Shown here one piece after another: positions 23,687 to 34,148 of a DNA stretch of 64,000 nucleotides. Made by a program: the position numbers and the translations under genes. Each line of letters begins with the position of its first letter. Position 1 is the first letter of the stretch. The notes beneath the pieces were generated by a model. It saw nothing but the letters and a program-made list of their open reading frames with translations, was not told the DNA's origin and ran no database searches. Source of the DNA: Streptococcus sp. 'caviae' (GTDB lineage: Bacteria > Bacillota > Bacilli > Lactobacillales > Streptococcaceae); the NCBI RefSeq assembly GCF_001937065.1, contig NZ_MOWR01000002.1, forward strand, positions 124,001 to 188,000. Direction: 5' to 3'.

Positions 23687-24679
23687 ATGTTAGCAGCGTT
23701 TGATGAGCAGGGAAATTTGATTAATTTGGCTGAGACTATTCCTCTTAAACAGCGCTTTACCTGTCCGGCTTGCGGAGAGGCGGTGCGTCTTAGGAACGGT
23801 TCTGTTATGCGGCCGCACTTTGCCCATGTCAGCCTTCAGAACTGCCGGTTTTACAGTGAGAATGAGTCGGCAGAGCATCTGTCTCTTAAGGCGGAGCTTT
23901 ATACGGCTTTATCAAGGACTGAGCAGGTTGCCGTGGAGCAGGTTCTGCCCCAATTGGGACAGATTGCGGATCTTTTGGTTAATGAAAAGCTGGCGCTGGA
24001 AGTGCAGTGTTCACGTCTGTCCGAAGACCGCCTGCGTGAGCGGACGCAGGCCTATCAAAACAATGGCTTTCAGGTGCTGTGGCTGCTGGGAAAGAAGCTG
24101 TGGCTGACTAAACGTCTGTCCAGCTTGCAGAAGCAGCTGCTTTATTTTTCACAGAATATGGGTTTTCATCTGTGGGAATTAGACTTGGACAGGCATTGCC
24201 TGCGTCTCAAGTATCTGATTTACGAAGATATTTTTGGCAAGGTTCATTATCAGACTAAGACTTGCTCCTTTGCTGCCAATATCATGAATTTTTTGCGTCT
24301 GCCCTACCGCCGGCAAAACTTGCTTTCCTATCAGGTTAAGCAGCATCAGCAGGTTGGCTTGGCGGTTCAAAAGCAGCTCATGGCGGGCAATCCGCGCTGG
24401 CTGCGCCGGCAGGAACTGGCTTATTCACAAGGACGTAGTCTGATAGTGCAGTCGGATGCTGACTTTTTTCCGCAGGTCAGACCGCCTGAGGCAAAGGATG
24501 GTTTTTGTCAAATTCAGACCAGCCTAGAGCCTTTTTGCGCAGCTTTTTTCCGCTATTACCAGCATCAAGAAAATAAGACTGTTCAAACACTGTATCCGCC
24601 CGCTTTTTATGATAAAATGAGGAGTAATCATATCATTAGCAGAAAGGAAAAGAACACGGGTCGGACGGCTGAAAGTTAG
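23687..24679 (+). CDS. coiA: Competence protein CoiA
   Basis: The 330-residue protein matches CoiA, needed after DNA uptake for recombination during natural transformation. An N-terminal zinc-ribbon-like segment (CPACGEAVRLRNG and HFAH, about residues 25-45) precedes a PD-(D/E)xK-type nuclease-like core (EHLSLKAELY and LALEVQCSRLS, near residues 65-110). It is a late competence gene in streptococci, driven by SigX. The neighbour pepF downstream is conserved in the genus. Confidence 0.92.
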   Translation: MLAAFDEQGNLINLAETIPLKQRFTCPACGEAVRLRNGSVMRPHFAHVSLQNCRFYSENESAEHLSLKAELYTALSRTEQVAVEQVLPQLGQIADLLVNEKLALEVQCSRLSEDRLRERTQAYQNNGFQVLWLLGKKLWLTKRLSSLQKQLLYFSQNMGFHLWELDLDRHCLRLKYLIYEDIFGKVHYQTKTCSFAANIMNFLRLPYRRQNLLSYQVKQHQQVGLAVQKQLMAGNPRWLRRQELAYSQGRSLIVQSDADFFPQVRPPEAKDGFCQIQTSLEPFCAAFFRYYQHQENKTVQTLYPPAFYDKMRSNHIISRKEKNTGRTAES

Positions 24680-24756
24680 GCAGCTTGCTGCAAGCATGAA
24701 AATCCTGAGCATGTCCTGTCTTCCGGCCGTTTTTAAGTGTTCTTGGTGTTTACCTT

Positions 24757-26559
24757 ATGTCTGATAACCGTAAGCATATTGAAGAAAAATATCAGTGGGA
24801 TTTGACCACCATTTTTGCAAAGGACAGGGATTGGGAAAAGGAAGAAAAGGCGCTTGGCGCAGATTTAAAAAAGGCGAAAACGGGCGCCGGCCATCTTTTG
24901 GATTCAGGTCAAAAGCTCTTAGAAATTACTGAGCAGTACTTGGCTTTAAGCCGCCGCTTGGAAAAAGTCTATGTTTATGCTTCCATGAAAAATGACCAAG
25001 ACACGACAGTCGCCAAATATCAAGAATTTCAGGCCAAAGCAGTGACTCTGGCGGCTAAATTTAACCAGACCTTTGCCTTTTACGAGCCTGAATTTATGCA
25101 GCTGTCCAAAGAAGAATATCAGAGCTTTTTAGCGGAATGTCCTCAGCTGGCAGCTTACAGCCATTTCTTTGAAAAACTATTTCAGCAAAAGGAACATGTC
25201 CTGTCTCATAAAGAGGAAGAACTGCTGGCTGCTGCCGGTGAAATTTTCGGATCGGCCGGTGAAACCTTTGAAATTCTGGATAATGCGGATATTGCCTTTC
25301 CGACAGTTTTAGACGAGCAGAATCAGGAAGTTGAGCTGACACACGGCAATTTTATCACCTTGATGGAATCTAAAGACCGCACGGTCAGAAAGGCTGCTTA
25401 CCAAGCTTATTACAGCGTTTATGAGCAGTTTCAGCACACCTATGCTAAGACTTTAGAAACCAATGTTAAGGTTCACAATTTTCAGGCTGAAACACGAAAA
25501 TATACAAGTGCGCGTGAGGCTGCACTGGCTGGTAATTTTATCCCAGAGAGTGTCTATGACACCTTGCTGCAAGCTGTTAATAAGCATCTTCCCCTGCTTA
25601 GGCGCTATGTTAAACTCCGCCAGAAGATTTTGGGATTTGATGACCTTAAGATGTATGATATTTACACGCCTTTATCAAAGACAGATATGAGTTTTACTTA
25701 TGATGAAGCCTTGAAAAAGGCTCAAGAAGTATTGGCCATTTTTGGCAAAGATTATGCAGAGCGCGTGCACCGTGTCTTTACAGAACGCTGGATTGATGTT
25801 CAGGTTAATAAGGGCAAACGCTCAGGCGCTTATTCGGGCGGGTCTTATGACACCAATGCTTTTATCCTGCTCAACTGGCAGGACACGCTGGACAATCTGT
25901 TTACACTTGTTCATGAAACAGGGCATTCGCTGCACTCGGTCTTTACTCGTGGAAACCAGCCCTATGTTTATGGAGATTATTCTATTTTCCTGGCTGAGAT
26001 TGCCTCAACCACCAATGAAAATATTTTGACAGAAACGCTTTTACAAGAAGTGACAGATGATAAAGAGCGTTTTGCCATTCTCAATCATTATCTGGATGGT
26101 TTCAAGGGAACTGTCTTTCGGCAAAGTCAATTTGCTGAGTTTGAACAGCTGATCCATCAGGCAGCTCAAGCAGGACAGGTGCTGACCAGCGATTATCTGA
26201 GCAGCCTTTACGCTGATTTAAATGAAAAATATTACGGCTTGGCTAAAAAAGACAATCCGGAAATTCAGTATGAATGGGCCAGAATTCCGCATTTTTACTA
26301 TAATTTCTACGTTTATCAGTATGCGACTGGCTTTGCTGCTGCCAGCTATCTTGCGCATAAGATTGTGCACGGCAGTCAGGAAGATAAGGATAAGTATCTC
26401 AGTTATCTCAAGGCGGGGAATTCAGACTATCCGCTTAAGGTCATTGCCAAAGCAGGTGTTGATATGACCAAGGGTGACTATCTGGATGCGGCCTTTCAGG
26501 TTTTTGAGAAGCGTCTGACCGAGCTGGAAAAATTGGTTGAAAGAGGCGTGTATAAGTAA
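24757..26559 (+). CDS. pepF: Oligoendopeptidase F
   Basis: This 600-residue M3-family zinc metallopeptidase cleaves medium-length peptides in the cytoplasm. The zinc motif HETGH is at residues 386-390, with the third ligand Glu in [10 protein letters not shown] about 25 residues later. The C terminus is full length. The start ATG 24757 ([16 protein letters not shown]) matches family N termini, although no good ribosome site precedes it. A partly paired segment at 24660-24740 lies just upstream. Confidence 0.95.
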   Translation: MSDNRKHIEEKYQWDLTTIFAKDRDWEKEEKALGADLKKAKTGAGHLLDSGQKLLEITEQYLALSRRLEKVYVYASMKNDQDTTVAKYQEFQAKAVTLAAKFNQTFAFYEPEFMQLSKEEYQSFLAECPQLAAYSHFFEKLFQQKEHVLSHKEEELLAAAGEIFGSAGETFEILDNADIAFPTVLDEQNQEVELTHGNFITLMESKDRTVRKAAYQAYYSVYEQFQHTYAKTLETNVKVHNFQAETRKYTSAREAALAGNFIPESVYDTLLQAVNKHLPLLRRYVKLRQKILGFDDLKMYDIYTPLSKTDMSFTYDEALKKAQEVLAIFGKDYAERVHRVFTERWIDVQVNKGKRSGAYSGGSYDTNAFILLNWQDTLDNLFTLVHETGHSLHSVFTRGNQPYVYGDYSIFLAEIASTTNENILTETLLQEVTDDKERFAILNHYLDGFKGTVFRQSQFAEFEQLIHQAAQAGQVLTSDYLSSLYADLNEKYYGLAKKDNPEIQYEWARIPHFYYNFYVYQYATGFAAASYLAHKIVHGSQEDKDKYLSYLKAGNSDYPLKVIAKAGVDMTKGDYLDAAFQVFEKRLTELEKLVERGVYK

Positions 26560-26630
26560 GCAAAACAGCATAATCTTGTTTGGAAGAGCCAGAAAGGCTT
26601 TGAAATACCGGCAAATGTAATCACATAAAG

Positions 26631-26674
26631 AATCGCTGGAAACGGTTTTCTTGTACTGTTTCTAGCGATTTTTG
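26631..26674 (+). terminator. Terminator after pepF
   Basis: AATCGCTGGAAAC (26631-26643) pairs with GTTTCTAGCGATT (26658-26670) with one mismatch and runs into five T residues. Confidence 0.8.
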
Positions 26675-26743
26675 ACGGTGTTTGTTATAATGAAAAGGTC
26701 CGTTTAAGGATAATATTTATTGGATGAGAAACTGGGAGGAACG

Positions 26744-27361
26744 ATGCCGCAGACAACTTTTATCTGGGATTTGGACGGAACCTTGATTGATTCTTACGAT
26801 GCGATTATGGAAGCTTTGGATGAGACTTATAAGCAGTATCATCTGCCTTTTGAGGCTGATTTTATTCGACGTTATATTTTGCAGGAATCTGTGGGACAGC
26901 TTTTAGATGAGGTGGCTAAGCAGCAGAAGCTTAAGTCTTCTGAGCTCAAGGCCTTTTTCACAGAAGAACAGCAAAAACGTGATGACAAAATTAAGCTGCT
27001 GCCCTTTGCCAAAGAAACCCTGCAGTGGGGAAAAGAAAAGGGCATTGAGCAATTTATGTATACCCACAAGGGAGCCTCAACCAAGGCGGTGCTGGCAGAA
27101 TTAGGCATTGAAGACTACTTTACCGAGGTGCTGACAAGTGTGTCAGGTTTTAAGCGTAAGCCGCACCCGCAAGGGATTTTTTATCTGCTGGAAAAATACG
27201 CTTTAAACAAGGAGCACACTTATTATATTGGTGACAGGCGTCTGGATGCTGAAGTCGCTGAAAATGCAGGCATTCAATCCATCAATTTGGTTCAGCCAAG
27301 TTCGCCTATCAATCACAAAATTGAAAATCTTTGGGCTCTGACACAGTTACATTGTTTTTGA
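26744..27361 (+). CDS. HAD-superfamily hydrolase, phosphoglycolate phosphatase-like
   Basis: A 205-residue HAD phosphatase with motif I DLDGTLID (Asp9, Asp11), motif II Thr/Ser in YTHKGAS, Lys in FKRKPHP and motif IV GDRRLDAEVAENAG. The helical cap after motif I is of the beta-phosphoglucomutase/phosphoglycolate type. The ATG at 26744 follows GGGAGGA; an in-frame TTG at 26720 lacks a site. The natural phosphate ester is unknown. Confidence 0.88.
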   Translation: MPQTTFIWDLDGTLIDSYDAIMEALDETYKQYHLPFEADFIRRYILQESVGQLLDEVAKQQKLKSSELKAFFTEEQQKRDDKIKLLPFAKETLQWGKEKGIEQFMYTHKGASTKAVLAELGIEDYFTEVLTSVSGFKRKPHPQGIFYLLEKYALNKEHTYYIGDRRLDAEVAENAGIQSINLVQPSSPINHKIENLWALTQLHCF

Positions 27362-27443
27362 GCGCATGTAAAAAGGTCTGGCAGACGATTTTATGAAATG
27401 ATTTTCACTGCTCTGCCCCTCATTTTTTGTTATAATAAAAACT

Positions 27444-28151
27444 ATGATTAAAACTTACAGTAAAAATGCCAACCGCAATATGCGCCGGCCCATCGTTTCT
27501 GAAGCGGTTCTTGCATTTATGCGAGAACGTCAGCAGCAAAACCATGGTGCCTTAGCGGAATTGGAAGATTTTGCCCGCAGGGAAAACATACCGATTATTC
27601 CGCAGGAAACAGCGGCCTATTTTCGTTTATTGATGCAGGTCCTGCAGCCTTCAAAAATTTTGGAAATTGGCACCGCTATCGGTTTTTCAGCACTGTTAAT
27701 GGCTGAAAATGCTCCTGAATCCGAGATTACAACGATTGACCGCAATCCTGAAATGATTGCTCTGGCCAAGGCTAATTTTGCGAAATACGACAGCCGTAAG
27801 CAGATTCGTCTTGTTGAGGGGGAAGCGTCGGATATTTTAGCGAACCTTGATGAGACCTATGATTTTGTCTTTATGGATTCGGCCAAATCAAAGTATATTG
27901 TTTTTTTGCCGGCTGTTTTAGAGCGTCTGGCTGTTGGCGGTCTTGTTGTTTTGGATGATGTTTTTCAGGGAGGCGATGTAACCAAGCCCATCGCAGAAAT
28001 TCATCGCAGTCAGAGAGCCATCTATCGCGGCCTGCAGAAGTTATTTGATGCAACTTTGACACATCCTAGTTTGACAGCCAGTCTCTTGCCGCTTGGCGAC
28101 GGCCTGCTCATGATTCGCAAGAACAGCGAGGGAGCCAGACTGCCTGATTAA
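27444..28151 (+). CDS. SAM-dependent O-methyltransferase
   Basis: The 235-residue protein is an O-methyltransferase family 3 (catechol/caffeoyl-CoA type) enzyme. It has the SAM site ILEIGTAIGFSALLMAE, the acidic loop TTIDRNPEM and the metal-binding DFVFMDSAKSKY with a further VVLDDVFQGG. Proteins of this group in Firmicutes include TrmR, which methylates hydroxyuridine in tRNA anticodons; that is a possible role. It precedes prsA, as in other streptococci. Confidence 0.88.
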   Translation: MIKTYSKNANRNMRRPIVSEAVLAFMRERQQQNHGALAELEDFARRENIPIIPQETAAYFRLLMQVLQPSKILEIGTAIGFSALLMAENAPESEITTIDRNPEMIALAKANFAKYDSRKQIRLVEGEASDILANLDETYDFVFMDSAKSKYIVFLPAVLERLAVGGLVVLDDVFQGGDVTKPIAEIHRSQRAIYRGLQKLFDATLTHPSLTASLLPLGDGLLMIRKNSEGARLPD

Positions 28152-28212
28152 GTCATCTTTAAGAAATTATGATATAATAAAAGGGTTAATGACAAAAAGG
28201 AGTTTATCAAGA

Positions 28213-29208
28213 ATGAAAAAACGTACGATTGTTACAGGACTTGTTACCTTGCTTTCTGTTGTCACATTGGCGGCTTGTTCCAAGACATCACAAAACAGCA
28301 AAATCATTACGATGAAAGGTGACACCATCACTGTCTCAGACTTTTATAATGAAGTTAAAGAATCAACCGCTTCTAAACAAGCTGTGCTGTCTCTTATCGT
28401 TTCAAAAGTCTTTGAAAAACAATACGGAGACAAGGTATCTGACAAAGAAGTAACCAAGGCTTACAACGAAGCAGTAAAATATTACGGTGATTCCTTCTCA
28501 AGTATTCTGGCTTCTCGCGGCTACACTAAGGAAACTTACAAAAAGCAAATTCGTTCTGAAAAATTATTAGAATATGCAGTGAAAGAAGAGGCTAAAAAGG
28601 AGCTGACAGACGCCAGCTACAAGGCTGCCTATCAGGATTACAAACCGGAAGTAACGGCTCAGGTTATCCAGCTGGATGATGAAAGCAAGGCCAAATCTGT
28701 TTTGGAAGATGCCAAAGCAGACGGTGCAGACTTTGCTAAAATTGCCAAAGATAATACGAAGGGCGATAAGACGGAGTATACCTTTGATTCAGGCTCAACA
28801 GATCTGCCCAGCCAAGTTATGACAGCTGCCTTAGCACTTGATAAAGATGGTGTATCTGACGTTATCACAACAACAGATTCTTCTACTTATAAGCCTGTCT
28901 ATTACATTGTCAAGGTGACTAAGAAAGAGAATAAAAACGCTGATTGGAAAGCTTACAAAAAGCGCCTGAAAGAAATTATCATCAATCAAAAACTGACAGA
29001 TACTAATTTCCGCAATGCTGTTATCGGCAAAGCCTTTAAAAAGGCTAATGTGAAAGTTAAAGACAAAGCTTTCAGCGATATTCTTTCACAATATGCAACA
29101 GCAAGTGACTCATCTGCTTCGACAACGACAACAGCTGCTTCAAGCGATGACGCAACAACAGCAGCGGCTGACCAAACGACAGATGCTGAAACGACAGCGT
29201 CAGAATAA
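28213..29208 (+). CDS. prsA: Foldase lipoprotein PrsA (PpiC-type peptidyl-prolyl isomerase)
   Basis: A 331-residue surface lipoprotein. The signal peptide ends in the lipobox VTLAAC, giving a lipidated Cys22. The middle third (about residues 130-240) corresponds to the parvulin/PpiC rotamase domain, flanked by helical chaperone arms. The last 40 residues are a Ser/Thr/Ala/Asp-rich tail. It assists folding of exported proteins outside the membrane. Start ATG 28213 is ten bases after AAGGAG; an ATG at 28189 lies before that site. Confidence 0.95.
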   Translation: MKKRTIVTGLVTLLSVVTLAACSKTSQNSKIITMKGDTITVSDFYNEVKESTASKQAVLSLIVSKVFEKQYGDKVSDKEVTKAYNEAVKYYGDSFSSILASRGYTKETYKKQIRSEKLLEYAVKEEAKKELTDASYKAAYQDYKPEVTAQVIQLDDESKAKSVLEDAKADGADFAKIAKDNTKGDKTEYTFDSGSTDLPSQVMTAALALDKDGVSDVITTTDSSTYKPVYYIVKVTKKENKNADWKAYKKRLKEIIINQKLTDTNFRNAVIGKAFKKANVKVKDKAFSDILSQYATASDSSASTTTTAASSDDATTAAADQTTDAETTASE

Positions 29209-29219
29209 GTCCGTAAGGA

Positions 29220-29248
29220 TTGACGAATGCTGCAAAAGACAGTATAAT
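29220..29248 (+). promoter_or_regulatory. Promoter of the T-box leader
   Basis: TTGACG (29220-29225), a 17-base spacer and TATAAT (29243-29248) form a near-consensus sigma-A promoter. Transcription should start near 29255. Confidence 0.85.
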
Positions 29249-29254
29249 TGACCT

Positions 29255-29430
29255 ATCAAGAATTGATTTTTCATCCCTCTGCCTCAGAAAAATAGCGGTT
29301 GATGCGAGCTATGCAGAGCGAAAGATCTTGCTGCTTGATTGTTAAATTGAATAGGAAAATAAGAATGACAAGTTCATTGAATGAAGGTGGTACCGCGGTT
29401 TTGTCGCCCTTCGTTTGATGGACTTGTCTT
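29255..29430 (+). ncRNA. T-box riboswitch (alanyl-tRNA responsive leader)
   Basis: The conserved T-box AAGGTGGTACCGCGG lies at 29386-29400. The overlapping terminator is GACAAGTTCATTGAATGAAGG (29368 onward) against CCTTCGTTTGATGG and GACTTGTC, ending in TTTATTT at about 29435. Uncharged tRNA would stabilise the antiterminator. Alanine specificity follows from alaS downstream; a GCT at 29308-29310 in the upstream stem is a candidate specifier codon but I could not fold stem I with certainty. Confidence 0.9.
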
Positions 29431-29447
29431 TATTTAAGGACAAATCC

Positions 29448-29933
29448 ATGGCAAAAGAATTTAAAATTAAAGAAAAAATGTGGTCTATGGCCGGCAAATT
29501 CACCATCAGTGATGAGTTGGGGATAGACTGCTACCAAGTAGAAGGAAGTCTCTTTAAGATTCCCAAGACCTTTACGGTTAAGGATATGATGGGCAATCTC
29601 GTCAGTAAAATTGAAAAACGGGTTTTTGCCTTCCCTGCTGCCTTTGATGTCAGTATGGCCAATGGTGAGAGTTTTACCATCAGGAAAGAACTGACCCTTT
29701 TTAAACCCCGTTACAGCATTGATCATTTAGGTATCACGGTTCAGGGCAGTTTTTGGGACATGGATTTTGAATTGCTGCATGAGGGTCAGGTCATCGCCCG
29801 AATTTCGCAGGAGTGGTTTAAACTGGCTTCAACCTACAATATTCAGGTTTATGATGAGGCCTATTCAGACTTAGTTATCTCGCTTGTTATTGCGATTGAC
29901 TATGTCAAGGAACTTGAAAATAATTCGAAATAA
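29448..29933 (+). CDS. LURP-one-related/YxjI family protein
   Basis: A 161-residue cytoplasmic protein of the LURP-one-related (YxjI) fold: repeated beta strands such as FTISDELGIDCYQVEGSLF and a closing hydrophobic helix. The family has a Tubby-like barrel that may bind lipids or act as a scaffold, and has no proven bacterial function. The ATG at 29448 follows AAGGA and lies just behind the T-box terminator. It ends 18 bases before alaS, so it shares the tRNA-dependent control. Confidence 0.85.
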   Translation: MAKEFKIKEKMWSMAGKFTISDELGIDCYQVEGSLFKIPKTFTVKDMMGNLVSKIEKRVFAFPAAFDVSMANGESFTIRKELTLFKPRYSIDHLGITVQGSFWDMDFELLHEGQVIARISQEWFKLASTYNIQVYDEAYSDLVISLVIAIDYVKELENNSK

Positions 29934-29951
29934 GAGAGGAATTTATATAAA

Positions 29952-32570
29952 ATGAAACAATTAACAAGTGCTCAAGTACGTCAAATGTGGCTGGACTTTT
30001 GGAAATCTAAAGATCATGCCATCGAGCCATCGGCTAATCTGGTCCCTGTCAACGACCCAACGCTGCTTTGGATCAATTCAGGTGTAGCAACGCTGAAGAA
30101 ATATTTTGATGGATCGGTAATTCCTGAGAACCCCCGTATTACCAATGCTCAAAAGGCCATTCGGACCAATGATATTGAAAATGTCGGCAAGACTGCCCGC
30201 CACCACACCATGTTTGAAATGCTGGGCAATTTTTCAGTAGGCGATTATTTCCGCGATGATGCCATCAAATGGGGCTTTGAGCTTTTGACCAGCCCCGAGT
30301 GGTTTGATTTTCCTAAAGACAAGCTCTACATGACCTACTATCCGGATGATAAGGACTCTTACAACCGCTGGATTGAATGCGGCGTGGATCCCAGCCACTT
30401 GATTCCGATTGAAGATAATTTCTGGGAAATCGGTGCCGGACCTTCAGGACCGGATACCGAGATTTTCTTTGATCGTGGTGAAGACTTTGACCCGGATCAT
30501 ATGGGTGTTCGTCTGCTGGCTGAAGATATTGAAAATGACCGCTATATCGAAATTTGGAATATTGTGCTGTCCCAGTTTAATGCAGACCCTGCTGTTCCGC
30601 GTTCCGAGTACAAGGAACTGCCGCACAAAAACATTGATACGGGCGCTGGTTTGGAGCGCTTAGTTGCCGTTATGCAAGGGGCTAAAACAAACTTTGAAAC
30701 GGACCTTTTCCTGCCGATTATCCGTGAGATTGAGAAGCTGTCCGGCAAAACGTATGATCCGGATGGTGACAACATGAGCTTTAAAGTCATTGCCGACCAT
30801 ATTCGCTCGCTGGCTTTTGCTATTGGTGATGGAGCACTGCCGGGCAATGAAGGCCGCGGCTATGTCCTGCGCCGCTTGCTGCGCCGGGCTGTCATGCACG
30901 GCCGCCGTCTGGGCATTAATGAGCCTTTCCTCTATAAACTGGTGCCGACTGTCGGTCAAATTATGGAGTCTTATTATCCTGAAATCTTGGAAAAACAGGA
31001 TTTCATTCAAAAAATTGTCAAGCGTGAAGAAGAAACCTTCGCTCGTACCATTGATGCCGGATCAGGCCATCTGGATCAGCTGTTGGCTGCACTCAAAAAA
31101 GCTGGCAAAGATACGCTTGCCGGTCAAGATATCTTCAAGCTCTATGATACTTATGGTTTTCCGGTAGAATTGACCGAGGAATTGGCTGAGGATCAAGGCT
31201 TTAAGATTGACCACGACGGCTTTAGAGCTGCTATGAAAGAGCAGCAGGAGCGGGCTCGCGCCAGCGTTGTCAAAGGCGGCTCCATGGGTATGCAAAACGA
31301 AACCCTCTCAAGCATCACTGAGAAGTCAGTCTTTAATTATGAAAAAGAGGCTTTAGACAGTACCCTTTCAGTTATCATTGCCAACAATGAACGTACCGAA
31401 GCTGTGTCAGAAGGTCAAGCACTTCTTGTCTTTGCTCAGACGCCATTCTACGCTGAAATGGGCGGTCAGGTAGCTGACCATGGGCTTATCAAGAATGATC
31501 AGGGCGACACGGTTGCCCGCGTGACAGACGTGCAAAAAGCACCTAACGGTCAGGCTCTGCATACAGTTGATGTCTTAGCCAGCCTGTCAGCAGGACAAGT
31601 CTATCATTTAGAAATTGACCATGACCGCCGCAATCGGGTCATGAAAAATCACACGGCCACTCACTTGCTCCACGCAGCTCTGCACAATGTCATCGGCAAT
31701 CATGCCACTCAGGCAGGTTCTCTCAATGAAGAAGGTTTCCTGCGCTTTGACTTTACTCATTTTGAAGCTGTGACGGCTGAAGAGCTGCGTCGTATTGAAG
31801 CAGAGGTCAACGAACAGATTTGGAAGGCTATTCCGGTTACGACTATTGAGACAGATATTGATACAGCCAAGAAAATGGGAGCCATGGCTCTCTTTGGTGA
31901 AAAATACGGCAAAGAAGTCCGTGTCGTTTCTATCGGTGACTATTCTGTTGAGCTTTGCGGCGGTACCCACTTGAAAAATACTTCTGAGATCGGCCTTTTC
32001 AAGATTGTCAAAGAAGAAGGTATCGGTTCAGGAACCCGCCGTATCCTTGCCGTAACCAGCAAAGAAGCTTTTGAGGCTTACCGTGAGGAAGAAGATGCCC
32101 TGAAAGAAATTGCTGCAACACTTAAAGTGCCGCAAATGAATCAGGTCACAAGCAAGGTTACTGCCCTGCAAGAACAGCTCCATCAGCTGCAAAAAGAAAA
32201 TACAGAGCTCAAAGAAAAAGCAGCAGCCGCTGCAGCCGGCGATATTTTCAAAGATGTCAAGGAAGCTAGCGGTCTTCGCTACATTGCCAGCCAAGTTGAG
32301 GTCTCTGATGTCGGAGCCCTGCGCACCTTTGCTGATAAGTGGAAGCAAAAAGACTATTCAGACGTTCTTGTTTTAGCAGCAAGTATCGGTGAAAAGGTTA
32401 ACGTTCTTGTTGCCAGCAAGAACAAGGCTGTTCACGCCGGCAATTTGATTAAGGAACTTGCACCAATTGTTTCCGGCCGCGGCGGCGGAAAACCTGACAT
32501 GGCTATGGCTGGCGGATCAGACGCCGGAGCTATTCAAGAGCTTTTGGCCGCTGTCGCTGATCATCTCTGA
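29952..32570 (+). CDS. alaS: Alanyl-tRNA synthetase
   Basis: The 872-residue enzyme is full length. It has the class II catalytic core ([20 protein letters not shown], then GAGLERLV), the editing domain with [11 protein letters not shown] and CGGTHL, and the C-Ala domain ending in [14 protein letters not shown]. It charges tRNA-Ala and clears Ser/Gly mischarging. It is second in a transcript controlled by the upstream T-box. The ATG at 29952 follows AGAGAGGA. Confidence 0.98.
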   Translation: MKQLTSAQVRQMWLDFWKSKDHAIEPSANLVPVNDPTLLWINSGVATLKKYFDGSVIPENPRITNAQKAIRTNDIENVGKTARHHTMFEMLGNFSVGDYFRDDAIKWGFELLTSPEWFDFPKDKLYMTYYPDDKDSYNRWIECGVDPSHLIPIEDNFWEIGAGPSGPDTEIFFDRGEDFDPDHMGVRLLAEDIENDRYIEIWNIVLSQFNADPAVPRSEYKELPHKNIDTGAGLERLVAVMQGAKTNFETDLFLPIIREIEKLSGKTYDPDGDNMSFKVIADHIRSLAFAIGDGALPGNEGRGYVLRRLLRRAVMHGRRLGINEPFLYKLVPTVGQIMESYYPEILEKQDFIQKIVKREEETFARTIDAGSGHLDQLLAALKKAGKDTLAGQDIFKLYDTYGFPVELTEELAEDQGFKIDHDGFRAAMKEQQERARASVVKGGSMGMQNETLSSITEKSVFNYEKEALDSTLSVIIANNERTEAVSEGQALLVFAQTPFYAEMGGQVADHGLIKNDQGDTVARVTDVQKAPNGQALHTVDVLASLSAGQVYHLEIDHDRRNRVMKNHTATHLLHAALHNVIGNHATQAGSLNEEGFLRFDFTHFEAVTAEELRRIEAEVNEQIWKAIPVTTIETDIDTAKKMGAMALFGEKYGKEVRVVSIGDYSVELCGGTHLKNTSEIGLFKIVKEEGIGSGTRRILAVTSKEAFEAYREEEDALKEIAATLKVPQMNQVTSKVTALQEQLHQLQKENTELKEKAAAAAAGDIFKDVKEASGLRYIASQVEVSDVGALRTFADKWKQKDYSDVLVLAASIGEKVNVLVASKNKAVHAGNLIKELAPIVSGRGGGKPDMAMAGGSDAGAIQELLAAVADHL

Positions 32571-32585
32571 TAAGGAGAATTAGCA

Positions 32586-33296
32586 TTGGGCACTTTAATG
32601 AATGTTGCTTTGATTATAGTTGGCGGCGGTTTGGGGCTGGGATTTAAAAACCATCTCAAACCCCAGCTGCAGAAAACCCTGATGCAGGCAACGGGTGTAG
32701 CGGTCATCTTTTTAGCCATTGCCGGTGTTTTGGGGAAAATGATGGCGGTTGATAACAATCATCTTCAAAGCGGTCATAGTTTTCTGCTGATTATCAGTAT
32801 GGCTCTTGGTGCTGTTCTCGGTGAGCTCTGCCAGATTGAAGCGCGCATCGAGCAGTTCGGTGATTTTCTCAAACGCAAAACAGGCAGTCAAGGAGACAGT
32901 CAGTTTGTTGACGGCTTTGTCACAGCAACCTGCACCGTCTGTGTCGGAGCGATGGCTGTTGTTGGCTCTATTCAAGATGGTATTTACGGCGATGCTTCTA
33001 TTTTGCTGGCTAAGGGTGTGCTGGATTTGATTATCATTGCTATTTTGTCAGCTTCCTTAGGCCGAGGCGCCATCTTTTCAGCCATTCCGGTAGCTGTTTT
33101 TCAGGGCGGTGTCACGCTTTTAGCAGCTTTAGCGGGAAATTTTCTGACAAGTCAGGCCGTTGATGGTATAGCCCTTGTGGGCAATGCGATTATCTTTTGT
33201 GTCGGCACTAATCTGGCCTTCGATACAAAGGTCAAAGTCGCCAATCTCCTGCCGGCCCTCCTTATCGCTGTTATTTGGAACAGCTTTGCGGGTTAA
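32586..33296 (+). CDS. DUF554-family membrane protein
   Basis: The 236-residue protein has seven or so hydrophobic segments and the DUF554 signature GTLMNVALIIVGGGLG at the start, plus CTVCVGAMAVVGSIQDG in the middle. The family is widespread and has no proven role. Start TTG at 32586 is used because AAGGAG lies eight bases before it and family proteins start with the GTL(I/M)N segment. It follows alaS by 15 bases and probably shares its transcript. A terminator follows. Confidence 0.88.
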   Translation: MGTLMNVALIIVGGGLGLGFKNHLKPQLQKTLMQATGVAVIFLAIAGVLGKMMAVDNNHLQSGHSFLLIISMALGAVLGELCQIEARIEQFGDFLKRKTGSQGDSQFVDGFVTATCTVCVGAMAVVGSIQDGIYGDASILLAKGVLDLIIIAILSASLGRGAIFSAIPVAVFQGGVTLLAALAGNFLTSQAVDGIALVGNAIIFCVGTNLAFDTKVKVANLLPALLIAVIWNSFAG

Positions 33297-33314
33297 CATT
33301 TCTAGGAATAAAAA

Positions 33315-33344
33315 GACCTAAGTCCATTTGGACTTGGGTTTTTC
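33315..33344 (+). terminator. Terminator after the alaS-DUF554 transcript
   Basis: ACCTAAGTCC (33316-33325) pairs with GGACTTGGGT (33330-33339) around a four-base loop, then five T residues. Confidence 0.85.
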
Positions 33345-33445
33345 TATTGTTCTATTTTTATTAGTTTATCGATTTTTTCTTTTCCTTATAAAATCCTTAA
33401 ATTTGTTTTTTATACTAGGAAACAGAAAAGGAGGACAGTATAATA

Positions 33446-34147
33446 ATGGATTATATGCTAGAGACAAAAGGTTTAACCAAACAATTTGGTCGGCAAACAG
33501 CAGTTAATCAGCTAAATTTGAAAGTTGAGCGTCAATCTATTTATGGCTTATTAGGTCCCAATGGTTCCGGCAAATCAACAACTTTAAAGATGGTCACAGG
33601 AATGCTGAGAAAGACATCTGGCCAGATTTTGATTGACGGACATGATTGGAGCCGCAAGGATTTAGAAAATATCGGTGCTTTGATTGAATCGCCGCCGCTT
33701 TATGAAAACTTGACAGCGCGTGAAAATCTAAAAGTAAGAACCCTGATGCTGGGTTTACCCGACAGCCGCATTGATGAAGTTTTAAAAATAGTGGACTTAA
33801 CCAATACAGGTAAAAAGAGAGCTGGTCAGTTTTCCATGGGGATGAAACAGCGCTTGGGAATCGCGATTGCTCTGCTTAACCATCCTAAGCTCTTGATTTT
33901 AGACGAGCCTACCAATGGACTTGATCCTATTGGTATTCAGGAACTGCGTGAGCTTATTCGTTCCTTTCCTGAACAAGGGATTACAGTTATTATTTCCAGT
34001 CATATCTTATCTGAAATTCAGATGACAGCAGATCATATCGGGATTATTGCCAATGGTGTGCTTGGCTATCAAGATAAGATTCATCACGGTGAAAATTTGG
34101 AAAAGCTCTTTACTGATGTTGTCATGAAGTATCGGGGAGGTGAGTGA
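33446..34147 (+). CDS. Lantibiotic immunity ABC transporter ATP-binding protein (LanF type)
   Basis: A 233-residue ATPase with Walker A GPNGSGKST, an unusual signature FSMGMKQR, Walker B LLILDEP and the H-loop SSHILSE, all typical of LanF/bacitracin-type exporters. With the two permeases downstream it forms a LanFEG pump that clears lantibiotics from the membrane. The S. mutans counterpart is the transporter next to the LcrRS system. An AGGAGG ribosome site precedes the ATG. Confidence 0.9.
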   Translation: MDYMLETKGLTKQFGRQTAVNQLNLKVERQSIYGLLGPNGSGKSTTLKMVTGMLRKTSGQILIDGHDWSRKDLENIGALIESPPLYENLTARENLKVRTLMLGLPDSRIDEVLKIVDLTNTGKKRAGQFSMGMKQRLGIAIALLNHPKLLILDEPTNGLDPIGIQELRELIRSFPEQGITVIISSHILSEIQMTADHIGIIANGVLGYQDKIHHGENLEKLFTDVVMKYRGGE

Positions 34148-34148
34148 A

